DNA of 24,176 nucleotides from CAYVQU01 sp964453155 (GCA_964453155.1 CAYVQU010000076.1:1-24176), one strand, 5' to 3'. Positions 6,961 through 15,304 are shown, counted from the first letter of the stretch. Made by a program: numbers and translations. Notes: generated by a model not told the origin, from the letters alone.

Positions 6961-9729
6961 ATGATCTTAAAATACGTTCTCAAAAACTTCACCCGGCGCA
7001 AAGTCCGCACCATCTTGATGATCCTCTCTCTGATGGTCAGCACTGGGTTGATCGTCACAATGAGTGCCACTGTCGAGACGGTGCGGCAGTCGATCATCGA
7101 TTTGATCGCCACCGAGGTGGGGCGGGCCGATTTGGTTGTCCGGAAGAAAGACATCAGCCTAGATTTGTTCATCCCGATCGAGGGCGTGTCAACAGCCATT
7201 CTCGGCGCCGATGATCGCATCGTGGCCGTTCACCCGCGGATCGAGATCAATGTCGAGACCGAAATGTTCGGAGAGCGCGGCGATGTTTACATGATCGGGC
7301 TGGTCAGCGCGGTAGACGATGTCGTCCCGGTAAATGTCCACGAAGGGAAATATTTCCTAGGGGACAACCGCGTTGCCATCGACCAGCGGATTGCCAACAA
7401 ACTGGGGATCGCGGTGGGGGACACCTTCACTGCGGCCTATGCCTTCCCGATCCCGCGGGAAGAGGGCAAACCGGTGGCCACCGGGGCGAGCTCTGTTCGT
7501 CTGCAACGCACTTTCAAAGTTGCGGCTATTATCAGCGCCGATGGAATAGGCGGGGCGGCCGGGGTCCTGGTTGAGCTTTCCGATTTGCAATCCTGGCTCA
7601 ATCGGTCCGAACAAGCCAACCTCCTGGCGGCCGTGGTAGACCCGAAAATATATGAAACCAACAATTCAAATGCGGCGGCCCTCAGTGTGCGCTCGATAGC
7701 CCGGGCGGTTCAGGCCGAACTGGGTGAATCTTTTGATTACCGCATGGATTTAGCCGCCTCGCTCAGCGAAGCCTCGCAGGTCTTCCTGGCTTTGCAAGCG
7801 CTGATCAATACCTATGGTCTCATCTCCCTCGGCGTTGTCGGGCTGCTGGTTTATACCCTGGTGATGACCAACGTCCAAGAGCAGCGCCGAGATATGGCCG
7901 TTCTGCGGATTTTAGGCAGCCCGCGGCAGCTTCTGTTTCGGATCGTGATTGTCGAAGTGGTTGTGATTGGGTTGATTGGCGTGGGCCTGGGCATCATTTT
8001 GGGGCAATTCATTACCGCCTATGGTTTGATCCCCCTAATGACCTACTTTTTCGAGCAAGAAGGTGTCTATGTCAAACTCGTTCCCCAGGTTTCGGTAGCC
8101 ACGCTTATGCCGCCGGTGATTTCGGCATTCGCGGTTTTGATCATTAGCAGCCTCAAACCGGCCAATGCCGCTTCTCAAACCAAAGTGATCCATGCCATCA
8201 ACCCTGGGGTGGCCGACAATATTCAACTCGAAGATTTAGCCGAACTCCGAGAGCGTCGCCCCGATGGCAAGATGTTTTTCACCGGATTGGCAATGTCCTT
8301 GGTCTTCCTCCTGGTGACTGGTTTTGACGCCCTCGGCAATTTCGGGGGCGAGATTTTGCAAATTATCTTTGTCATGCTGGGCTTAATGGGGATGGTCCTT
8401 GGGTTGAGCCTCATGTTTTTTATCACGACGGTCCCCTTCGAACGTCTGGTTCTGGCCGTTATGCGCCTGATTGCCCCCCGCCTGACTTATTTCGCCGGAC
8501 GCAATGTCAGTCGGGCCAAAACCCGTAACACCCTGATTGCCCTGTTGGTTTTATTTAGTGCCGTGCTCCCTAGTTTTTTGGGGACCCAGGCCCAACTAGA
8601 ACTTGCCAATAACGAAAATCGGGCTAAGATGTGGATGGGGGCCGCGGCTCGCATTCAGTCGAAATCGGCCTGGTGGTCGGGGGCCGAAGCGCTTAAGCCC
8701 AGTTTTGTCGATTACGAATTAGCCGTTATTCCCGGGATCGATCAATTGGTCGGGTTGACCTACGAATACAATAGCCGCGCCCAAGATAACGTTGGGATGC
8801 GTTCGGCTCGGGTCACCGTCCAGGGCTTGTATGGCGATCTCTCTCAAGTGGTGCTGCGCGACATGGTTGAGTTTACCGCGGGCGGGTTGGATGCACTCCA
8901 TACCATCCAGGTTGATCCCAACACCGTCATTATCAGCGAGGGGTTAGCCGATCATCTTGAAATCGGTTTGGGCGAAACCATAGATCTGCGCGGTGAGGGG
9001 CTGGACCATCTCGAAACGGCCCGCGTGGTCGGAATTGTCCGGCGGCTGCCCGGTATTAAAGGGGTCACTCGCAGTAAAATCGCCGCCCGCAGCGAAAGCA
9101 CAGTGTTGGTGTCTCTACCCCATTTCACTCGCTTGGTGACTGAATTGAATCAGGTCCCGCCTGGTCCTAATGATCCCCTGATCGAGGCCGTTTTGGTAAG
9201 TTTTGAACCGGAAGCCAATACCATTCAAATTAGCGATCTCATCCGGGAACGCTATGGTGAAAAATATGGCCTATGGGTCGATTTGCTGGAGTGGGAGCTA
9301 GCAGAAAACAAGGGCGATATGATGTTTTTCGTTGGGATGCTGCTGGCGCTTACGGCAATCTCATTCACAACGGCTGTTTTTGCCGTTTTTGCGGTGATCT
9401 ACGTTACCATCTACGCCCGGCGGATCGAAATTGGGATGCTCAAAGCGATGGGCATGCTGCGCCGTCAGCTCACCGGAATGCTGATCGTCGAAGCCATTGC
9501 CATGACCTTGGGATCTGCTCTGGCTGGGATTGCCGCGGGAGCCAGCATGGGCTATCTAAATTTTTACATCAACGCTGCCCTAGAGCAAATGCCCGCCCTG
9601 TTCGCCGTCGACAAAATCGTCATGCCCGCCATTATCATCATGGTCGTTCTGGCCAGCATTTTGGCCGCGGCTTTCTCCGCTCGACGCATCGTCCGCAAAC
9701 AGGCGGTGGAGATATTGAGAATGAGTTGA
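6961..9729 (+). CDS. ABC transporter permease with duplicated FtsX domains
   Basis: Large permease of 922 residues. The N-terminal helix (about 15-35) is followed by a MacB-like extracytoplasmic domain (36-270) and three helices that contain the FtsX segment RRDMAVLRILGSPRQLL. A second half has helices near 435-530, another extracytoplasmic domain, and a final FtsX unit (about 785-915) with the matching segment RIEIGMLKAMGMLRRQL. Duplicated FtsX permeases are known among lipoprotein-release or peptide exporters and differ from the single 4-helix MacB. With the ATPase upstream and the adaptor downstream it makes a MacAB/YknXYZ-like set. In an organism with one membrane such systems expel peptides or amphiphiles; the actual substrate is unknown. 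ATG 6961 is the first plausible start. Confidence 0.9.
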   Translation: MILKYVLKNFTRRKVRTILMILSLMVSTGLIVTMSATVETVRQSIIDLIATEVGRADLVVRKKDISLDLFIPIEGVSTAILGADDRIVAVHPRIEINVETEMFGERGDVYMIGLVSAVDDVVPVNVHEGKYFLGDNRVAIDQRIANKLGIAVGDTFTAAYAFPIPREEGKPVATGASSVRLQRTFKVAAIISADGIGGAAGVLVELSDLQSWLNRSEQANLLAAVVDPKIYETNNSNAAALSVRSIARAVQAELGESFDYRMDLAASLSEASQVFLALQALINTYGLISLGVVGLLVYTLVMTNVQEQRRDMAVLRILGSPRQLLFRIVIVEVVVIGLIGVGLGIILGQFITAYGLIPLMTYFFEQEGVYVKLVPQVSVATLMPPVISAFAVLIISSLKPANAASQTKVIHAINPGVADNIQLEDLAELRERRPDGKMFFTGLAMSLVFLLVTGFDALGNFGGEILQIIFVMLGLMGMVLGLSLMFFITTVPFERLVLAVMRLIAPRLTYFAGRNVSRAKTRNTLIALLVLFSAVLPSFLGTQAQLELANNENRAKMWMGAAARIQSKSAWWSGAEALKPSFVDYELAVIPGIDQLVGLTYEYNSRAQDNVGMRSARVTVQGLYGDLSQVVLRDMVEFTAGGLDALHTIQVDPNTVIISEGLADHLEIGLGETIDLRGEGLDHLETARVVGIVRRLPGIKGVTRSKIAARSESTVLVSLPHFTRLVTELNQVPPGPNDPLIEAVLVSFEPEANTIQISDLIRERYGEKYGLWVDLLEWELAENKGDMMFFVGMLLALTAISFTTAVFAVFAVIYVTIYARRIEIGMLKAMGMLRRQLTGMLIVEAIAMTLGSALAGIAAGASMGYLNFYINAALEQMPALFAVDKIVMPAIIIMVVLASILAAAFSARRIVRKQAVEILRMS

Positions 9730-9732
9730 TAA

Positions 9733-9803
9733 TGGAACGCGAATAACGCCGATTTGACTGATTCTCACGAATTAAATTGCAGATGGTAAATAACCGCGTT
9801 CCA
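9733..9803. repeat. Intergenic palindromic repeat, family B, copy 2
   Basis: Outer arms TGGAACGCG (9733-9741) and CGCGTTCCA (9795-9803) are a perfect 9-bp inverted repeat, and GAACGCGAATAA resembles the left side of the 3250-3362 copy. It fills the permease-adaptor gap. Confidence 0.65.
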
Positions 9804-9815
9804 AAAGGAAATTAA

Positions 9816-11093
9816 ATGAAATATAAAATCTTGATTTTCATATCAATAGCCTTGATTTTCCTAACCGGCTGTGAGATCGGGACCAAGGATGCTAAACCCG
9901 CGGGGGAGGCTGCTGATGAAAAAGCTGAGTGGATCGAAAAAGAGGCGGCTGCGAAAAAAGAAGCCGAGGCCTCCGATGCTGTGCCTCCGCCCCCGGTAAC
10001 CATTCTGGCAGACGGAGTGATTCAGGCTGTCCAACCGGTATTACCGGTGGCTTTTGAGGCGAGTGGCAAACTTTTGAGTGTCAATGTTCAGGTCGGGGAT
10101 GAAATCGCGTCCGATACCCTGATTGCTACACTGGATGACTCAGATCTAAGGGATGCAGTTACCCAGGCCCAGCTCCAGGTAGAGCAGGCTGAAAATAATC
10201 TGGAACAGGCCCAACAAGCGCTCACCGATTTTGAAACCAACCTCCCCCTGCGGCAGGCCGAAGCCCAACAAGCTCTGGCTGCGGCCCAGGAGAATGTCGA
10301 ATTTGCGGCCGCGCAACTACAGGGACTCGATGCCACCATCTCTGAAGCGGCGATCACCTCCGCTCAAGCTCGCGTTACTCTGGCTGCTAAGGAACTCGAG
10401 CAGGCCGAGACCAATTATGCCCCCTACCGTAACAAGCCGGACGATAACGTTCAGAAAGCTCAACTGGGCGCGGCCTGGGCTCAGGCGCAACAAAATTATG
10501 ACGCTGCTGTCCGCCATCTTAATAACTTGACGGGTACGGCCACCAATCTATCCCGGGCTCAAAAAGAAGCAAATCTGGCCGTTGCCCAGGAGCAACTCGC
10601 TAAAGCTCAGGCTGATTTGGATGAACTGATGGCCGGAAATTTGGACGGATCCGTCCAACTCAACATCGATCAGGCTGAAATTTCACTGCAACAAAGCCAA
10701 CTGAATCTGACTCAAGCTGAAGCCGCCTTGGAGAAGAGTCAGCTCCATTCTCCCTGGGATGGAACAGTCGTCAGTGTTGAAGCCGTGCCGGGCGCACCTG
10801 TGGGTGCTGGGACCCCCATTATCACGCTGCTCGATACCACCCAGCTCGAATTCCACACCACGAACTTGAGTGAACGTGATCTTGGACAGATATTTGAAGG
10901 TCAAAACGCGCTGATCACCCTCAAGGCTTTTCCAAACGAACCGCTGGTAGCTACGGTTGTCCGGATCGGCTGGCAGGCCGGCGCTCCAGTCGGAGACGCG
11001 GCCACTTTTCCGGTTGCCCTGGTTCTAACTGAAACCAATCTCACCATCCGTCCCGGTATGACTGGCCGGGTTGAAATTCATGCCGGGGAATGA
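9816..11093 (+). CDS. HlyD/MacA-family adaptor lipoprotein of the ABC exporter
   Basis: Membrane-fusion-type adaptor of 425 residues. A lipoprotein signal peptide (IFISIALIFLTGC, lipobox LTGC) anchors it outside the membrane, followed by a charged Lys/Glu/Ala-rich linker. A split biotinyl-lipoyl-like domain is seen in SGKLLSVNVQVGDEI and HSPWDGTVVSVEAVPGAPV, on either side of a long Ala/Gln/Glu-rich coiled-coil hairpin (about 105-300). A beta-barrel domain follows (TTQLEFHTTNLSERDLGQI to the end), closing with the RPGMTGRVEI signature. The end overlaps the start region of the sortase gene. In monoderms, YknX is the comparable protein. AAAAGGA upstream supports ATG 9816. Confidence 0.9.
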   Translation: MKYKILIFISIALIFLTGCEIGTKDAKPAGEAADEKAEWIEKEAAAKKEAEASDAVPPPPVTILADGVIQAVQPVLPVAFEASGKLLSVNVQVGDEIASDTLIATLDDSDLRDAVTQAQLQVEQAENNLEQAQQALTDFETNLPLRQAEAQQALAAAQENVEFAAAQLQGLDATISEAAITSAQARVTLAAKELEQAETNYAPYRNKPDDNVQKAQLGAAWAQAQQNYDAAVRHLNNLTGTATNLSRAQKEANLAVAQEQLAKAQADLDELMAGNLDGSVQLNIDQAEISLQQSQLNLTQAEAALEKSQLHSPWDGTVVSVEAVPGAPVGAGTPIITLLDTTQLEFHTTNLSERDLGQIFEGQNALITLKAFPNEPLVATVVRIGWQAGAPVGDAATFPVALVLTETNLTIRPGMTGRVEIHAGE

Positions 11094-12939
11094 TTTAACA
11101 CCGAGGTCCGCTGGCAGAGAGACGCAACATTATTTAATAGATTTTTGTCTGCGTCTTGGTAGCTTTGCGTCTTTGCGTTTAAAAGTTTTGTTCTTGCTAT
11201 TTAGCGGTTTGTTATTTGGTTTTTTTAGTTCAACTGCCATTGCCACAAATGATGCGGTGTTGTACGGTGCGGTGGAGCAAACCTGGATCGCACCTTATCC
11301 TGAGAAACCCGGTGCAAAATTTGGGGCGTCCGTGGCTGCGTCCGGGAAAATCATCGCGGTCGGTTCGCCGAATGACACCCTGTCCATGGCAGATGGGAAT
11401 TTGTATGCCGTCGGGTCGGTTTTTGTGTATGAGCACAATCGAACCGGTTGGGAGCAAGTCGTCAAATTATCCCCCCAATACCCTCAGGCCGGTGAAAATT
11501 TTGGGATCGCCGTGGCAATCGGACCCAATACGATTGTGGTTGGGGCCTCTGGTCGAGATTTCGGAACTGAAAAAGATGTGGGGGTTGTGTATGTTTTCAC
11601 CAGACAGGGTGTGGAATGGGTCCAGCAAGCCCGGATCGAGCCGGTCGATGGCGCTGAGAATGATTTTTTTGGCACTGCAGTGGCATTAAGTGGTGATCGT
11701 TTGATCGTTGGCGCCGATGGCAAAGATTTGGGCCCGATCATCGCAGCCGGGAAGGTGTATACTTATTTTCGATCTGGGGAGAAATGGATTGAGTCGCATA
11801 GTTTCACTGCAGCTGTCCCCGTGTTTTATGCCGCGTTTGGGGCGACCCTGGCCGTAGATAATCAACGCCTGGTGGTTGGCGCGCCGTCAGAGATGGGGGT
11901 CGGGGCCGCATATGTGTTTTATCGATTCGGCGGGCAATGGTCTCAAACCGCGAAAATGGACCCACCCGATGATAAATATGGAGATCGATTTGGGGCCGCG
12001 GTAGATATTGATCATAAAACCATCGTCGTGGGTGCCCCCATGTCTGATCCGCGCGTGGAAAAGACCCCCCGGATTAATGGTGGGGCGGTATATGTGTATC
12101 GAGAGAAGTCCGGTGCCTGGCAGCATACCGAAAAAATTGTACCCGAGAACGGAACTTACTTCGATCACTTTGGGCATTCAGTCGATCTCGATGCCAATAC
12201 CCTCATTATTGGCGCGCCAGATCATGACTATTTTGGCCTGGCGAATTCAGGTGTGGCGTATCTTTACAAACGTCAGGATGGAACCTGGAAATATCAAACC
12301 CGCGTTGTCCCTAGCATTCAGGGTGCAGAGAGTCAATTTAGCGCCAGTTTAGCCCTGAATGGCGACCAAATTGTAATCAGCACACCGGGGCCATTGACCC
12401 AGGTGGGGAAAATCTACGTTTATAATGTCGCAGCGGGGGTATTGCCCGCAACCGGTTTTTCACCGAATGCAACCCTACTCACAACGCGTGAAACGCAAAT
12501 AGCTGCGGCTCAGGATGGATTACGCCTGGAAATTCCAACTTTGGGGATCAATTCGGCGATCGTGGGGGTACCGCGCACCAACAACGAATGGGATGTCCGT
12601 TGGTTAGGCAATCGAGTGGGATATTTGGAGGGCAGCGCCTATCCGACCTGGGCAGGAAACACCGTCCTAGCGGGGCATGTTAACCTCCCTGGGGGGCAGA
12701 TGGGTCCGTTTAACCGCCTCACCACGCTCAAATGGGGGGATGAAATCGTGCTGAAAATGAATGGAGAATCCCATATCTACGCGGTCCGCGCCGTATTTCA
12801 AACCTCTCCCTATGACCTGGAAGTTCTTGATCGCTCTGATAATTACGATTGGTTGACATTAATTACGTGCGATCAATATGATCCGGAAATTGAAGCGTAT
12901 CGCCACCGATCGATCGTTGTTGCCGTTCGGCTGAAATGA
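11080..12939 (+). CDS. Exported FG-GAP beta-propeller protein with C-terminal sortase domain and internal LPATG
   Basis: After a hydrophobic signal segment (VLFLLFSGLLFGFFSS, possible cleavage after AIA) come about seven integrin-like FG-GAP blades (recurring FGxxVA...IVVGAP...GAVYVY), then LPATG at residues 455-459, then a sortase domain. Sortase catalytic residues are visible: His533 (LAGHV), Cys597 (LITCD) and Arg610 (RSIVV). Sortases cut LPxTG proteins and join them to a wall or another protein; here the LPATG sits between propeller and enzyme, with no C-terminal hydrophobic tail after it, so it is more likely a linker or self-recognition site than a classical anchor. The start is unsure: ATG 11080 overlaps the adaptor stop, TTG 11071 would add three residues, and TTG 11188 begins right at the signal peptide. 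The stretch 11099-11180 is an A-family repeat, so the first 35 or so residues may not be native. Confidence 0.85.
   Translation: MPGNDLTPRSAGRETQHYLIDFCLRLGSFASLRLKVLFLLFSGLLFGFFSSTAIATNDAVLYGAVEQTWIAPYPEKPGAKFGASVAASGKIIAVGSPNDTLSMADGNLYAVGSVFVYEHNRTGWEQVVKLSPQYPQAGENFGIAVAIGPNTIVVGASGRDFGTEKDVGVVYVFTRQGVEWVQQARIEPVDGAENDFFGTAVALSGDRLIVGADGKDLGPIIAAGKVYTYFRSGEKWIESHSFTAAVPVFYAAFGATLAVDNQRLVVGAPSEMGVGAAYVFYRFGGQWSQTAKMDPPDDKYGDRFGAAVDIDHKTIVVGAPMSDPRVEKTPRINGGAVYVYREKSGAWQHTEKIVPENGTYFDHFGHSVDLDANTLIIGAPDHDYFGLANSGVAYLYKRQDGTWKYQTRVVPSIQGAESQFSASLALNGDQIVISTPGPLTQVGKIYVYNVAAGVLPATGFSPNATLLTTRETQIAAAQDGLRLEIPTLGINSAIVGVPRTNNEWDVRWLGNRVGYLEGSAYPTWAGNTVLAGHVNLPGGQMGPFNRLTTLKWGDEIVLKMNGESHIYAVRAVFQTSPYDLEVLDRSDNYDWLTLITCDQYDPEIEAYRHRSIVVAVRLK
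11099..11180. repeat. Family A repeat, copy 3, overlapping a gene start
   Basis: Contains GAGACGCAA on the left and GCGTCTTGGTAGCTTTGCGT on the right, with an A/T centre. It spans the region between the adaptor stop and the signal peptide of the sortase protein and is open in that frame, so it may be translated. Confidence 0.55.
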
Positions 12940-12969
12940 CACCGATTCTTTGAGCTTTTGGGTGGTAAA

Positions 12970-13035
12970 AGTTCCCCGGAAACTCCTGACAGGCCATTTT
13001 GCCAGGGTTATTTGGTTAAAAGTTTCCGGGGAACT
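12970..13035. repeat. Perfect 15-bp inverted repeat
   Basis: AGTTCCCCGGAAACT (12970-12984) and AGTTTCCGGGGAACT (13021-13035) with a 36-base loop that contains a smaller GGC/GCC stem. It lies 30 bases after the sortase stop. It may end or stabilise that transcript, but no T-run follows, so it is not a standard intrinsic terminator. Confidence 0.7.
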
Positions 13036-13141
13036 GGCTCTACCATAGCATTTCGCAAAGAGCCATAATACCTTTAATCCCCGTTCACTAAACTTACATA
13101 CCCGCTAAACAATTTCTTTACAAGTTTCTTGTACACTGTAG

Positions 13142-13196
13142 GTGGCGGTTTACCCACATAGAAAAAATCAATTTGATTAACCACACAAACCGCCAC
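13142..13196. repeat. Perfect 10-bp inverted repeat upstream of the small ORF
   Basis: GTGGCGGTTT (13142-13151) and AAACCGCCAC (13187-13196) with a 35-base loop that itself holds a small AATCA/TGATT hairpin (13167-13179). It is 40 bases before the small membrane ORF, so it could be an operator or a 5'-leader structure. Confidence 0.6.
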
Positions 13197-13236
13197 GCAC
13201 TTGATCTTGGTTGTACTTTACTGAAAGGAATTTATT

Positions 13237-13422
13237 ATGCGCGGACCCCACCACTCCGGTGGCCCTGGCGGCCCCAAACGCAGACCCATCCACGGCCATT
13301 TTTATCGCCCCTTTTTTCGCCCGATGTGGACCCCATTTGGGGGATTGGGGTGTCTGTTTGGATTGATACCCTTTTTACTACTCGGGTTATTCGTATTACG
13401 CCCCATTTTAGGCCATTTCTAG
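13237..13422 (+). CDS. Small Gly/His/Pro-rich membrane protein (61 aa)
   Basis: Not recognised as a named family. The first 35 residues are rich in Gly, Pro, His and Arg (MRGPHHSGGPGGPKRRP), followed by one hydrophobic helix (LGCLFGLIPFLLLGLFVL) and a short basic/His end, suggesting a single-pass protein with a basic N-terminus on the inner side. AAAGGA eight bases before ATG 13237 supports translation. A longer overlapping frame (13173-13436) has no such ribosome site. The gene is alone between convergent units and bracketed by two inverted repeats on each side; the first arm of the downstream one overlaps the stop codon. Function unknown. Confidence 0.6.
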   Translation: MRGPHHSGGPGGPKRRPIHGHFYRPFFRPMWTPFGGLGCLFGLIPFLLLGLFVLRPILGHF

Positions 13423-13472
13423 TGTTGCGGGGCTAAAGTTCGTGATTGGTAATGGTTTGAACCCGCAACACT
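13421..13472. repeat. Perfect 11-bp inverted repeat after the small ORF
   Basis: AGTGTTGCGGG (13421-13431) and CCCGCAACACT (13462-13472), 30-base loop. It begins within the stop codon of the 61-aa ORF and is followed after four bases by another repeat of the same design. Confidence 0.65.
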
Positions 13473-13476
13473 TTAA

Positions 13477-13527
13477 ACAGTTGGGCAGGAGTGATGCAAT
13501 ACTGATCATCTACTTTTGCCCAACTGT
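13477..13527. repeat. Perfect 11-bp inverted repeat, tandem with the previous one
   Basis: ACAGTTGGGCA (13477-13487) and TGCCCAACTGT (13517-13527), 29-base loop. The sequence is unrelated to its neighbour but arm length and spacing are nearly the same. Confidence 0.65.
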
Positions 13528-13536
13528 ACTAGCCTG

Positions 13537-13557
13537 AGGGTTGCCCTTCATTTTTTT
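13537..13557 (+). terminator. Short hairpin plus T-run
   Basis: AGGG-TTG-CCCT followed by TCA and seven T residues. The stem is only four pairs, so it is a weak intrinsic terminator for plus-strand transcripts meeting the convergent minus-strand unit. Confidence 0.35.
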
Positions 13558-14002
13558 ACAAATTCTGCACCCCGTGCCAGGTGTGGAAAACAATAAAAAT
13601 CAGCGCGATGCCACCGTAAAGCCAATTTTGACCAATCAAAGTAATTCCTAGGAAGGGCAGAAACGGCGTCAGGCGCGGGGCTAATAATCCCGCCGTGTGC
13701 TGACTCCAGCCTGATTCAGGTGCCACCAGTAGCGGCAGCCAGGAAGCGAAATAGATCAGGGTTCCGATAATATAAAGTGCCAATCCGGTTTTACTCGCCG
13801 TCGCTTCAAGTCGTAAAGGGATCACCAGGGGGAGGGCAAACACGAAAATCCGGGTGATGTTTTCAACTGTAAGCAGCCATCCGGACGAATTGGCATCGGA
13901 GGTGATCGCTTCTTGGGTTAATTTAGGACCCAAAACGATATTCCAAAGGAGTAAGGGGATCAAAAGCCAGAAGCAGTTTGAAAAAGTTAGATCAAATTTC
14001 AT
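13556..14002 (-). CDS. Conserved-looking small integral membrane protein
   Basis: 148 residues with four or five hydrophobic helices (CFWLLIPLLLWNIVLG, IFVFALPLVIPL, GLALYIIGTLIYFASWLPLL, GITLIGQNWLYGGIALIFIVF). The family is not identified with certainty. Its ATG overlaps the TGA of the upstream gene (ATGA, four bases), so it is translationally coupled to the flavin split-barrel gene and probably acts with it or with the Fe-S membrane protein. It is the last gene of the minus-strand unit. Confidence 0.7.
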   Translation of the reverse strand: MKFDLTFSNCFWLLIPLLLWNIVLGPKLTQEAITSDANSSGWLLTVENITRIFVFALPLVIPLRLEATASKTGLALYIIGTLIYFASWLPLLVAPESGWSQHTAGLLAPRLTPFLPFLGITLIGQNWLYGGIALIFIVFHTWHGVQNL

Positions 14003-14481
14003 TTTATGGAAACGCGTCCCCGCGCGGTTTCTGGGTTGCGCATCTTCATCAAGGGCACCCCAACCCCATAGGTGACAAAATCACCCATCGGCTCAATGAC
14101 AATGATACCCATCCGGGACATGCGGTCGGCATCTTCTTCCAGACCGCGCAGGAGAGCGTTGAGAATATTTTTATCAACCTGATCTGGGTCCTGAATTGAA
14201 CCTTTCCCGGCGAAAGTGATCGTCGCCGCGGGAATTTTGATCATGGGCAGGAATGGAATCCGTTTCGCAATGGGGACTGTAAGCGAGACATTGGGGTTAG
14301 CCTGCACATGGCGGGTTTTCCAGGTATCTTTATCGGTGGCGATGTAAATTTTCCCGCTGCGCACGACGTAAACGATCCCCACGGTTCGGGCTTCACCTTT
14401 GGCGGTTACCATCCCTAAAACGGCGAAGAGTTCTTTTTCGAGTTCGGTCCACACCTGGGAGCTGGTTAATTCAACTGGCAT
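13999..14481 (-). CDS. Pyridoxamine 5'-phosphate oxidase-like flavin split-barrel protein
   Basis: 160 residues with the split-barrel pattern of the PNPOx-like/F420-binding superfamily. An N-terminal helix is followed by FAVLGMVTAKGEARTVGIVYVV, cut here as LGMVTAKGEARTVG then VYVVRSGKIYIATDK, TWKTRHVQANPNVSLTV (cofactor-contact region) and a C-terminal IIVIEPMGDFVTYG strand pair. Members bind FMN, F420 or haem and carry out reductions; the cofactor cannot be decided here. The ATG shares one base with the stop of the upstream Fe-S gene (TAATG), so the two are coupled. An electron route from the Fe-S membrane protein to this protein is possible but inferred. Confidence 0.78.
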   Translation of the reverse strand: MPVELTSSQVWTELEKELFAVLGMVTAKGEARTVGIVYVVRSGKIYIATDKDTWKTRHVQANPNVSLTVPIAKRIPFLPMIKIPAATITFAGKGSIQDPDQVDKNILNALLRGLEEDADRMSRMGIIVIEPMGDFVTYGVGVPLMKMRNPETARGRVSIK

Positions 14482-15227
14482 TATTTACCTCCAGAAAATG
14501 AATAGCGGAGCGCGGCTTGGGAGCAGTTATCCACACAAGTTCCACACAGAATACACTCGTAGTTTTCCATTTGCTCGACCTGCACCATAGCGTTGACATC
14601 CAGGCTCATGGGGCAGTTCTTAGTACAGAGCTTACAATCGCGGCAGGCGTCAGCATTGGCTACCAACCGCAAGGAAGCCCAGCCAAAGCGATTGCGGATC
14701 CAACGACCAATCATCATGAAAGGAGCCATCCAACAAATGGTGTGGCACCCCGCCCGGCGTCCGGCAAAAATGGCCAGGGCGACGAAAATTAGGACCACTA
14801 TGTAATAGGTAATGTATTTCCAGGGTTCATCAATTGAAATTCCAGTGTCGGTCAGGTGTAGAAAATCCACGCGTTGATAACCGCCCGCTTTGATTGCCAT
14901 GAAGATGATTAAACTGATCCACGGAAGCCAGATCATCCATTTGATCCAATCAATTTTGCGACCATTGACCGGGGTCATATTGATCGGTTCAATCATTTCT
15001 TGCATCCCGCCCCCTGGGCAAACCCAACCGCACCATAATCGCCCAACAAAGAGGCCTGAAATGAACATTAGCCCAAATATGATCAGGCTGCCGTTGATGA
15101 TCCCATTCATGGCCCCATCAATGATTACATATGGCGATAGAAAGTTCATCGTGATCGGGAAAGAGAGAAATGCCAGAATCACCAGGGTTTTACGAATACG
15201 TTGTCGGAGAGGAAGTTGCTTTATCAT
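14481..15227 (-). CDS. NapH/CcoG-like membrane protein with two 4Fe-4S clusters
   Basis: 248 residues: four membrane helices (starting near LVILAFLSFPITM, IINGSLIIFGLMFISG, WMIWLPWISLIIFMAI, ITYYIVVLIFVALAI), a CGWVCPGG motif after helix 2 and another Cys-containing stretch after helix 4 (GCHTICW), then two ferredoxin-type motifs, CRDCKLCTKNCP and CILCGTCVDNC. This is the layout of the NapH/NosR-C/CcoG group, which moves electrons between quinol and extracytoplasmic or cytoplasmic partners. GGAG eight bases upstream supports the ATG at 15227. First gene of the three-gene minus-strand unit; no reductase catalytic subunit is adjacent, so the partner is unknown. Confidence 0.86.
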   Translation of the reverse strand: MIKQLPLRQRIRKTLVILAFLSFPITMNFLSPYVIIDGAMNGIINGSLIIFGLMFISGLFVGRLWCGWVCPGGGMQEMIEPINMTPVNGRKIDWIKWMIWLPWISLIIFMAIKAGGYQRVDFLHLTDTGISIDEPWKYITYYIVVLIFVALAIFAGRRAGCHTICWMAPFMMIGRWIRNRFGWASLRLVANADACRDCKLCTKNCPMSLDVNAMVQVEQMENYECILCGTCVDNCSQAALRYSFSGGK

Positions 15228-15304
15228 TAGGGTTACTCCAATAAGGTAAAACTTCAGTTTTATAAACGCACGTTATGAAGGCTTTGCAAAATATGCAAGA
15301 AAAA

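Noticed and set aside
12430..12470. LPATG as a classical cell-wall anchor of this protein
   Set aside because: No hydrophobic helix plus basic tail follows; a full sortase domain does.
13173..13436. 87-residue plus-strand frame overlapping the 61-aa ORF
   Set aside because: The start lacks a Shine-Dalgarno and lies inside an inverted repeat; the 61-aa frame has AAAGGA at good spacing and a proper membrane helix.
12940..13560. Possible CRISPR-like array or integron site
   Set aside because: The repeats are inverted pairs with different sequences, not regularly spaced direct repeats, and no cas or integrase gene is near.
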